A stretch of DNA of 64,000 nt, from contig MNCI01005969.1 in NCBI GenBank assembly GCA_015680685.1, positions 312,726 to 376,725 on the forward strand. Reading direction: 5' to 3'. Within the stretch, counting starts at the first letter, position 1. Each line of letters starts with the position of its first letter. This stretch comes from Gnetum montanum (taxonomy: Eukaryota > Streptophyta > Gnetopsida > Gnetales > Gnetaceae). The position numbers were made by a program, and so were the translations under genes. Positions 55,281-64,000 of the stretch are shown in pieces. The notes beneath the pieces were generated by a model. The model was not told the DNA's origin. It ran no database searches and saw only the letters and a program-made list of their open reading frames with translations.

Positions 55281-58002
55281 ATGACACCCCAAGGATCTAG
55301 ATTAAACCTTGCTTTACTAATTTAGGAAGTAGCTATAAAATAAATAAAAATTATCAATTACAGGCATAAATATAGTTGAGCAACTTAACACACAAAAATG
55401 TCTTATTAATTGCATAAAAATTAAATAAAACTAATTTTTAAAAAATGAAAATTACCATAGCCACAAAAATGGATATGTTAAAAAATTCAAGTAGTTGCAT
55501 CATTAAAAAATACATAATTATATTTCCAATGATGCTTGTTTTACCTTAATCTAACATCTGAAAATAAAGATATTCATATTTAAATATTATCGACTTATAT
55601 AATAATAGTAATTAACAAAACCTTAATATATAATAATATACTATGATTTTTTTGAATGTATAGCACACACCAAGATGAAAAACAATCCCTATGACATCAC
55701 AAACCAAATGGCACAAAGGAATATTTTATATCTATCATACTTATCATATGTTCACAAAAATAAGTATGTGACTCAAATATCCAAAAAGTATACAAGGTTT
55801 CTATTTTATAAAAATATAAAATATATAATTTTTTTTTAAATTCAAATAATCTCTCTTATACAAAAATGATCCACTAGTCTTAGAATAGCCTCACTATTAA
55901 CATTGGATTATCCTATTGAATATTTAATATTCCAAAATGTCACAAAAATCTAAATATTATACAGTTTATCTAAGCATCTATGAAAGATAGGTCTTACTTA
56001 TCCTCACTACCCAAGGAATATACCAATAGGTCTTAGAATAAACTCACTACTAACATTATATTATCATTATGGCCCCAAACAAGTTATTCATAGCAGAGTC
56101 TTGGCAATAGCCTTACTACTAACATCCTCAGGTGAGGTACATACATCATCAAAAAGATAGGTCTTGACTATGTCTCATTGCATACCACTATAGTCAAGTC
56201 CTTAATGCTATGTTCTTGGCTAGCTTCCTAGCCTCACATGAATGTACAAATCAAAATCTAAGGATGGAAATCCATCTAAACCCTTGTTCTTGTGGAGTGA
56301 GTTTCACTAAGGAACACTCCACTACTACACATAGATAGGGGCATCTAAGATATTTGTGACTCCCATTACCAACTAAGCAAACCTAATTTTCTTATATATT
56401 ATTTAATTATATTCCAAATTCAAAAGATTTTTGAAATAATCAAAGGTCCATAGTAGCCAAAATTTTGCAAAATTTTTACAAATTCCGATTCATATTTAGA
56501 ACTAATCCAAAATAATCATCAAATATTTAAGAAATAAGTTGGGCAAAGTTTCCACATATTCTAAAAATTTACCAAAAGATAGAAAAATATTTAGACAAAA
56601 TTACTATATCGATTTCTATATAAAACTAAGCCCAAATTGATAAACATTTAGCAAATTCTCAACATAATAATTAAAATCGTAAAAGAATAATGAAAAATCA
56701 AGAGGTAGAGAGAAAAAGTAGAAAATCCATAACAAAGTATAACAACTACATAAAAATAAAAATAAAATAAACTTATAGTATTGCAAGGTCTTTCAAAATC
56801 TTCTTATTGGCGTTCTTTCTTGCCCAAAAACATTTGTAATGTTTCTTCACTTCGTTCTAAATTGATTCATCAAAACTTTCTATAATCCAAACAACAAAAT
56901 CTATTTATAAGCTAAAGAATAGCATACATCATGACATGTAAGCTAATACATGTATGGAAATAGAAGAAATAGGCTTGAACTGGGCTTGAAATGACTTAAA
57001 ATGAGGAAACAAAGAAAAAAATAGTTTTTGTCACTAAAAAACAAACAACCTGATTCACAGGAGCAGAGGCAATGGGAAAAAATATGAAAACATACAATAT
57101 GTAAGTTTATTTCTCATTCCCTTTCTTCCAACTATAACTCTTGAGGGTCAAAGTCTTATAACAGCCACATACAAACATCAATTCAAAATTTGTTTGAACT
57201 TACGAAATTCTTATCAATTGCACTATACAACCATATGGTAAAATCATATCTAAGAATCACTCATTATAGTTGTATAGTTCAAATGCCAAAACTTTTGTGA
57301 GATTTCTAGTAAACTAATAATGTAATATCTCAAGAATCGTAACTTTAGTTCTAATGAACCAATGATCAAAGCCAACATTTTTGAATGTCTTAGACACATT
57401 GGTAAAATCAGATTCTTGGTAGGACATCATCCTAAGGTACTTCCTTAACAAAACTACTTTATGAAATATTTAATTATAATTAAAAAATAAACTTAGAATT
57501 ACAATTTTTGACAGAAAGTGATAAGGGTATGGTCTCAGTAGGATTAGGATCCAAAATACTCCATGAACAAAGTATTATATAATCACATCTCAATAATAGA
57601 AAGTAAAATATGCATAGCAAAATAAGTGTAAAGGCATGATAACAGAAAAAAAGAAAAACTTTCAAGGGTAATTGGATTTCAACATTTAATCATAAAATAT
57701 ATAAAAAATTTATGATGGAGCTCGAATAGTTGTAAAAGCAAAGAATAAACTTTAACAGAACACTCTAGCAAGTAGATTTTATTCGCTTGTATAAGATAAC
57801 AAGTATAATAACAATAACAACAATAATAGGAACTAAAATAATATGATTCTATTATTTTGTAAATAAAATTAGAACTAACTTGTTAAAATACATCTAACAA
57901 CATTGAAAAACTGAACACATATGTTAAATTAAATAATTATTGAAAAACTGAACACATATGTTAAATTAAATAATTAACCTATGCAAATTTTAGGTTATGA
58001 CA
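55281..58002 (-). mobile_element. Tekay/Del-type 3' LTR
   Basis: On the minus strand it starts TGTCATAACC at 58002, preceded by a purine run (AAGTAGGGAAGG, 58016-58005). It matches 2513-3505. The downstream end near 55281 (GGGGTGTCAT) is approximate. At 2.7 kb it fits the long LTRs of this lineage. No gene is visible inside. Confidence 0.65.
57902..57975. repeat. 37-bp perfect tandem duplication
   Basis: The unit ATTGAAAAACTGAACACATA... is present twice (57902-57938 and 57939-57975) within the Tekay-type LTR; absent from the copy at 2513. Confidence 0.9.
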
Positions 58003-58016
58003 ACCTTCCCTACTTT

Positions 58017-59170
58017 AAGAATTTTCCTCCTATAAAATTTCAAAAAATTTTAGTTTTCATATCAACTTTCCCAAGTTGCCTCTTGGTTTCCATGTCATTT
58101 CCAACGAATCTTCACCATAAAAAATACTTTGTAGTTGTATTTTTTTTCTATCTATAATTCTTATGAGACATTCTTGGTAAGTAATATTTTGATGAAAATC
58201 TATTCTGTCCTATTGTATAACATGGCTTTCATCAAGAACATATTTCTTGAAGAGAGAAACATAGAAGACATTGTTAATTTTTCCTAAACTTGGTGGCAAG
58301 GCTAATTGATATGTTACTTTTTCAATTTTGTTTATTATCTCAAATGAACCCACATATCTTAGAGATCATTTGCCTTTCTACCCAAATCTCATCAATTCTT
58401 TCATTGGATATACTTTTAGAAAGACATAATCACCAACTTAAAATTTAAGTTTTCTTCTCCTAAAGTTAGCATACTTGGTATATCTATCTTAGGTAGCCTT
58501 AATATAACCTTGAACTATGTAAATCTACATTCTATCCTCCATGGTGATCCAACAAAGAGGTGATCTACATGGCCTATCATAGAGTATCTCATAAGGAGTA
58601 ACTTTGATGCTTTCCTAATAGCTATTGTTATATGCAAATTTTGCTAAAGGCAACATTTCATTACACTCCTTATATTCAAGGGTACAAGCCTGGGGCATAT
58701 CTTCTAAGACTTGATTTAATCATTATGTTTGTCCATCAATTTGGGGATGATAAGCATGACTCATATTTAATTTAGTATCCAGATTTGTTTGAAATACTTT
58801 TCAAAATATTAAGATAAACTTGGGATTCTTGTGAGATATTATCTTAATTGGAACCCCATATAATTTCACAATGTTTTAAATAAATAATTTAGCAATATCA
58901 TTAGTTGTTGTAGTGGGGCAAGTAGAGAGAAAATAAGAATATTTTATTATCAAATCCACCACTATCAATATAGCATCATATTTCCTTCCAGTCCTTGGTA
59001 ATCCAGAAATGAAGTTCATACTAATGACCTTCCACTTCCATTGGGCTATGTTATGAACATGAAGTAGTCATCCTAGTTTCTAATGTTCAGCTTTGACTTA
59101 TAGATAAATTAAACATTTAGAAACAAATTCAGTTATCTCTTACTTCATCTTGGGCCACCAATATTATCTT
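58017..59170 (-). pseudogene. Tekay-type integrase remnant
   Basis: Minus-strand pieces in order: FWWPKMK and CLIYL (zinc-binding end), WKWKVISMNFISGLPRTGRK, YDAILIVVDL, LYGVPIKIISHKNPKF, SHAYHPQIDGQT, LAKFAYNNSY, ILYDRPCRSP, then a chromodomain-side segment with FYVSLFKKYVLDESHVIQ and EMTWKPRGNLG. Upstream RT is missing. Several stops; inactive. The purine tract and 3' LTR follow. Confidence 0.8.
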
Positions 59171-59329
59171 CTTAAGATTTAAAATATTTATCAAAACTCA
59201 TAACATGTATATTTCTATTGTCCAATAGATTTGGAGGGTCTACGAACAATAAAATTTCAGTTTCAGTATTTTAGAGAACAATTACAACAATAAGGCACCT
59301 AGAATTAAGATTGCTCTACAAATTTCATT

Positions 59330-61310
59330 TGGAGCTAAATAGAGAGTTGCATTTAGAAAATTGGAAATAACATTTTAGGTAAAACAAAAATCAAAAACTA
59401 CCTCCCAAAGGAGACATGGTGATGAAGTGATGAAGTACAACATACTATCCAAAACAAGAGAAAATGCTTTAAGGAATGGTAGTAAAGTGGGAGCCAAGAA
59501 TATAAGCTAATAGACAAAATGAAAAAAAAGAAGGCAATAGTAGTAATAGCCAAACATAAGATCTTAAATAGCTTTTATGATAAATTAAGAACAAAGGAAT
59601 GAGTAAAATCTAGTTATAAATTGATAAAAATCATAAACAAGAAATGTAAAGATATTGATCATGTCAATGCATTAAGGAGGAAAATGAAAGAATTTTGGTA
59701 AAAGATAATGAAATTTTGGATAGGTCAAATTTTATTTTCAAAAATTATTAAATGAAGAATTTCCAAAAGAAAAACTCCAAGAAGAAGAACCAAATTTTGG
59801 TTTGGTTAATGAACTTTTCCTCTCTAAGGTACAAATAGCCTTATTAATTAAAGATAAAAAATGGAAAAGTTGTTAGACCAGACAACATTCATATAAAAGC
59901 TTGAAAAGCACTAGGAGATACAGGAGTTGCTTAGCTAGTACAATTATTTAACAAAATTTTGAAGGATGGAGAAATTTTTGATAATAGAAGAAAAAGCATT
60001 ATTATTTCCATCTACAAAATTAAATAATATGTACAAAATTGTGTAAACTATAAAGGGATCAAGCTAATGAGCTATACTATGAAGCTTTGAGAGAGATTCA
60101 TAGAACAATGTCTTAGACATGAATCAACATGATCAGAAAATCAATTTGGATTTATTCCAAGAAGATCTACTATAGAGGCTATTTTCTTGATATGATAATT
60201 AATGGAGAAATTTAAAAAAACATAGAAAATCTACATATTTTCTTCATTGACTTAGAAAAAATATATGATAGATTGCTTAGAGATATTACTTGGTAAACCT
60301 TGGAAAGAAAAAACATCCATGATAAATATAGTAAAGTAATTCAAGATATGTATGAAGGAGCTACCACTAAAATTAAAATAGTTCATGGAGCAACATATGA
60401 TTTTTTAGTCAGAGTAGGTCTACATCAAGTGTCTACGCTTAGCCCATACTTGTTTGTCATTATTATGGATGAATTAACAAAGGAAATAAAAGATGAAATC
60501 CTTTTGTTTATGCTATTTCCAGATGATATTATATTGGTGGATAAAACTCAAGAAAATATTTCTTTTAAAATAGAGAAGTGGTAACATGCTATAGGATCAA
60601 AAAGCTTAAGAATTAACATAAGACAAATATATGGAATGCAATTTTAAAAACAACATAAATAGTTGAAAAATATAAGTAACAATTCAAGGCCAAAAAGTCC
60701 CTCACTACAAATAGTTCAACTACCTAGGATCAATCCTCCAATTAGATGGTGAAACCAATAAATATATAAAAAATAAAATTGAGGTAAAATGGAAAAAATG
60801 GAAACAGGCTAGTGGTATTCTATATGATCAAAAAATACTAATAAAACTAAAGAGAAAATTTTACAAAATAGCAATCAAGCATGCTATCTTATATGATGTT
60901 GCATGTTGGGTTAAATAAAAGAGGCATGAATAATTAATTAGTGTAGCAAAAATGTGAATGCTTAGATAGATATTGAATGTTACCAAAAGAGATAAAATAC
61001 ATAATACATACATTAAGGAAGACTTAGATCAACTTTTATTTTAGATAAGTTACAAGAATGGTAGCTTAGATAGTTTGGATATGTGCAAAGAAGATCAAAT
61101 AATTAGCCTATAAACAAAAGTTGCTACATCACTATTCTAAAAAAGCTACTGAAAGGAAAACTAAAAAAGATATGGAAAAAAAGCAATTAAAGATGATTTG
61201 AAGAAACTACAAATAAAAAAAGATCTAGCTCTTCATAAAGGAAAATGATGAAAAAGTACTCATGTAATCGACCCCTTTTTGTTAGGGTAAGGCAAGGATG
61301 ATGATGATAA
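59330..61310 (+). pseudogene. RTE-type LINE polymerase, decayed
   Basis: Readable RT pieces with many stops: NEEFPKEKLQEEEPNFGL, KGIKLMS-like block, NQFGFIPRRSTIEAI-like block, FFIDLEK, then an open 94-codon stretch (60300-60584) with KVIQDMYEGATTKIKIV, LHQVSTLSPYLFVIIMDEL and FPDDIILVDKT, where the catalytic FADD reads FPDD. FNYLGSILQLDGET-like and LR-FGYVQRRS-like blocks follow, then the 3' end GGCAAGGATGATGATGATA. RTE elements encode an endonuclease and RT; the 5' part is missing or unrecognisable. Confidence 0.8.
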
Positions 61311-61712
61311 AATAGCACATCATTTGCTTCTCATCATTACATGCATCATACTTCCATTTTTTTATCACATCATTATTAATTTCATTGTCATGCTTTAGTT
61401 ATGAGCCCTATGGTTCCATTACTTCAAAAGAAAACCAACTATTCTTGCTTCAAAGGATACTTAAGTTGTCTATATATAGAATCTACAAATTATACTTCCA
61501 ACATATGATTCTATAACATTAGGTAATTTTTTTTGTCCATTCTAAAAGGTACTCATGTTTTAGAAGGCATAAGCATTACATAGAATGATGTCTTCTATAT
61601 AATTCAAACTTTCATGCTTATTTCCTTCCAAAAATGTTCTAGTTGAGCACATTTTCAAAACCTTTACCATACAACAATGTGAAGTTATTAAGGTAGAACC
61701 TTAAATGTTAGT
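61311..61712. other. Gene-free spacer
   Basis: AT-rich DNA between the RTE tail and the F5 LTR. No feature recognised. Confidence 0.4.
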
Positions 61713-62567
61713 TTATGAGTGGCGAGGTACCCCTATGCTCAACCATATGAATACAAGCGTTCATGCACGATCTAGTCGAATTCCAAGGACTAAGTACTTA
61801 TGCGCCTTCACAGAACAAGGATGGGTTAGGCGATCATTGTCTTTCCAAGCTTACTTATATGGCATGATTGTATGGTTAAGTAACGTGGAGGTATGTGATT
61901 TTTATGCTTTTCTTATGTTTTATGTTCCTAGTGCTTAGAATGGAGAAATGAAATAATTAAGTAACTAATTTAATTTAATTAATCAACTGTTCTTTAACTA
62001 GTCCTAACACCAGCATGCGTTCCCACTTGCCAGACACATCCTAAACCAATGTAACACTACTGGGATTACCAAACGCTAGTTGTTACCAGGTTACCAAGTG
62101 TTCCACACATACTCGAAGTGGTCATATTGAGTGTGCTTACTTGTTGAAAATTGATTCTATAAAAACAACAAATTAACTAATGAAAGCATTAAAGAGCTAC
62201 AAATAACATTAAATGCAATAAATAAGCTATTCTGAATGTTGCAAGGTTTATCACAAAGTTTATCTTTATTTTCGAACACAAAGTGTGCTCAGGTACACAA
62301 TGCTCGAATAAAGATCCATTCACTCTGTGACTCCTACTGTGAGCACTCGGAAATAATTCTAACTCTAGAAAGGAAAAATTGCAAGAGTTCAGGTTAAGGG
62401 ACTAAGAAAACTAACTATCTAATGCCAAAACCAAGTGCGCCTGCCTCTTATCTATAGGCAATGAGATAGGTTCCAACATCGAATGTCCGATATTGCTTGG
62501 CAGGCTCCAATATCATAGACATGATATCGCAAATCTGATATTATGATCCCAATATCCTGACTCATCA
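61713..62567 (-). mobile_element. F5 3' LTR
   Basis: Minus-strand LTR with conserved end (CGAGGTACCCC complement) and a GATATC/CAATATC-rich U3 (62480-62555). AATAAAGAT lies near 62268. It is followed at 62568 by TACCCCCATGAC, the minus-strand polypurine tract, so the rest of the element extends rightward. Confidence 0.8.
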
Positions 62568-62957
62568 TACCCCCATGACTGAATGAAAACTCGTCCTCAA
62601 GTTCCTTACAAAATATTGGGAAGGTATGGGATTATTGACTATACAACAATCTGATAGTGACATGGAATGATAGACGTAAAGTGCCTAGTGAACGAATCGA
62701 CAACATATTACAGCATTGGTGTTCATAACCATTGTGGTAAACACTGTACATAGATGGCATCCAGACCTTTATTTGACAACTTGGAAAGAGAGAGAGAGAA
62801 AAGAAAATGAGGCGTGTTACTGCCGATGTCAAAATTGTGCACACCGTTGTTCATCCACAACCACATAATCAAGCTTGTTCCCTATGTAAATTCTTTTTGC
62901 TCCAGTCCATCTTGAGTGCTCCCTTCTATTCCAGTCCATTGTTTATGTGACCAACAT

Positions 62958-63017
62958 CTGCACACACAACACAGTCATGAATTAGCAAGGATAAATAAGA
63001 TATAATGTCATTAATAC
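62958..63017 (-). promoter_or_regulatory. Putative 60-nt intron before F5 aORF
   Basis: Minus strand: AAG/GTATTAATG, branch-like TTGCTAATT and TGTTGTGTGTGCAG, then ATG. Nearly the same sequence layout as F3 22833-22893. Confidence 0.55.
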
Positions 63018-63130
63018 CTTGCCTTGATGTGAAGCACATTGGCTAGGTTGTGCGTATGGCAGATATTGGGTTAGAGGTTTATAAATAGTGACTACCAAAG
63101 GTGTAGGGGTGAGATAAGTAATGAAATGGA

Positions 63131-63573
63131 NNNNNNNNNNNNNNNNNNNNNNNNNNNNNNNNNNNNNNNNNNNNNNNNNNNNNNNNNNNNNNNNNNNNNN
63201 NNNNNNNNNNNNNNNNNNNNNNNNNNNNNNNNNNNNNNNNNNNNNNNNNNNNNNNNNNNNNNNNNNNNNNNNNNNNNNNNNNNNNNNNNNNNNNNNNNNN
63301 NNNNNNNNNNNNNNNNNNNNNNNNNNNNNNNNNNNNNNNNNNNNNNNNNNNNNNNNNNNNNNNNNNNNNNNNNNNNNNNNNNNNNNNNNNNNNNNNNNNN
63401 NNNNNNNNNNNNNNNNNNNNNNNNNNNNNNNNNNNNNNNNNNNNNNNNNNNNNNNNNNNNNNNNNNNNNNNNNNNNNNNNNNNNNNNNNNNNNNNNNNNN
63501 NNNNNNNNNNNNNNNNNNNNNNNNNNNNNNNNNNNNNNNNNNNNNNNNNNNNNNNNNNNNNNNNNNNNNNNNN
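63131..63573. other. Assembly gap (443 N)
   Basis: Starts at the loop side of the conserved hairpin and hides the place where an internal promoter-like block would be in F5. Confidence 0.95.
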
Positions 63574-64000
63574 GTGAGAACCACACCATGCAAAGACTTA
63601 TTTGATTTAGTCAACTTCCCGATATTGGTCAATAGAGGAATGGCGGAAAACCTATGAAAAACATCCAAGTACCCAAGAGAATAGCCAGCACAAATGCATC
63701 GAATCCCCTTGAAATCACACCTTTTTCAATCCATTTGAACCTTTCCTTGATTTGAAGAATACCAAGCCATCAATTCATTAATAAGTTTACTTAGAAAAGG
63801 GACAGTACAATTCCAAGATCAAGGGAGACCATAGAGCTGAATGGATGAATGGATGACGTGGACTCATTACCTGTTTTATCAAAAGAAACCATATCTTAAC
63901 ATTAACATTAAAAGTCAAAGGTAAAAACCAAACATTAGCAATCAACATTATTATAGTATTCTCCACCATCATGAGCACTTATTATATGATGAGTGAGATT

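Larger units (their letters stand above)
62568..64000 (-). mobile_element. F5 3' internal region with gap
   Basis: Reading leftward on the minus strand: the AGTCCACGTCATCCATTCATC block (63868-63848), a GTGTGATTTCAAGGGGATTC block near 63710, the 5' hairpin arm GGTGTGGTTCTCAC at 63587-63574, then 443 N (63131-63573). A CTACACCTTTGG block near 63100 matches F3 22745. A putative intron (62958-63017) leads to an aORF start (62957) that stops after four codons. The tail and polypurine tract end at 62568. Confidence 0.75.

Noticed and set aside
62982-63668. ORFs of 159-228 residues around 63100-63660
   Set aside because: They are open only because of 443 N; flanking residues are F5 non-coding DNA.
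1-64000. CRISPR arrays, operons, bacterial promoters or a novel defence system
   Set aside because: The repeats are explained by LTRs, SINEs, LINEs and assembly artefacts; gene structure and introns are those of a plant nucleus.

Overview
This is an AT-rich stretch of plant nuclear DNA, almost certainly from a flowering plant. The evidence is one intron-rich host gene for a plant TLDc-domain protein, Athila-type and Tekay/Del-type Ty3/gypsy LTR retrotransposons, RTE- and L1-type LINEs and a tRNA-derived SINE. I see no bacterial, plastid or viral replicon features. The species cannot be named from the sequence.

Layout. Bases 1-1568 hold two Athila-type LTR pieces: family F5 on the minus strand and family F6 on the plus strand. 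Bases 2513-3505 are a Tekay-type LTR fragment with a SINE inside it. The only apparently intact host gene lies on the minus strand at 4803-12988. It has eight coding exons and encodes 283 residues, and its introns contain LINE debris. Bases 14040-15760 hold SINE and minus-strand RTE pieces. From 16457 to 55236 there is a nest of Athila-like elements. The outer element F2 has F1 inserted in its 5' LTR (16962-36997). F1 has F3 inserted in its own 5' LTR (17193-23950), with a perfect 5-bp target duplication. F2 also carries a minus-strand element, F4, in its third ORF (45093-52710). Bases 55281-59170 are a minus-strand Tekay-type 3' LTR plus integrase remnant, 59330-61310 is a plus-strand RTE LINE, and 61713-64000 is the 3' part of another F5 element on the minus strand.

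How the elements are built. The Athila-like copies share one plan: LTR, a tRNA-Asp-like primer-binding site, gag, protease, RT-RNase H, integrase, about 2 kb of non-coding DNA, a third ORF (called aORF here), a G-rich polypurine tract, and LTR. All protein genes are broken by stops and frameshifts. F4 has gag and aORF but no pol, so it would have needed enzymes from relatives.

The most interesting signal is in the 2 kb non-coding stretch. Comparison of F1 to F5 shows (a) a hairpin whose stem changes by compensatory substitutions, (b) a TATA-bearing block that repeats the family-specific palindromic words of that element's own LTR, (c) repeated copies of the polypurine core TCATGGGGG, and (d) a short intron-like unit, AAG/GTAT followed by a branch-like site and TGCAG, ending exactly at the aORF ATG. 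Together these look like an internal promoter and splice module for separate aORF expression. The aORF product looks like a coiled-coil protein and not a membrane envelope.

The assembly has several artefacts: N gaps, single-n joins with duplicated flanks, and one inverted 42-bp piece. These should not be read as biology.
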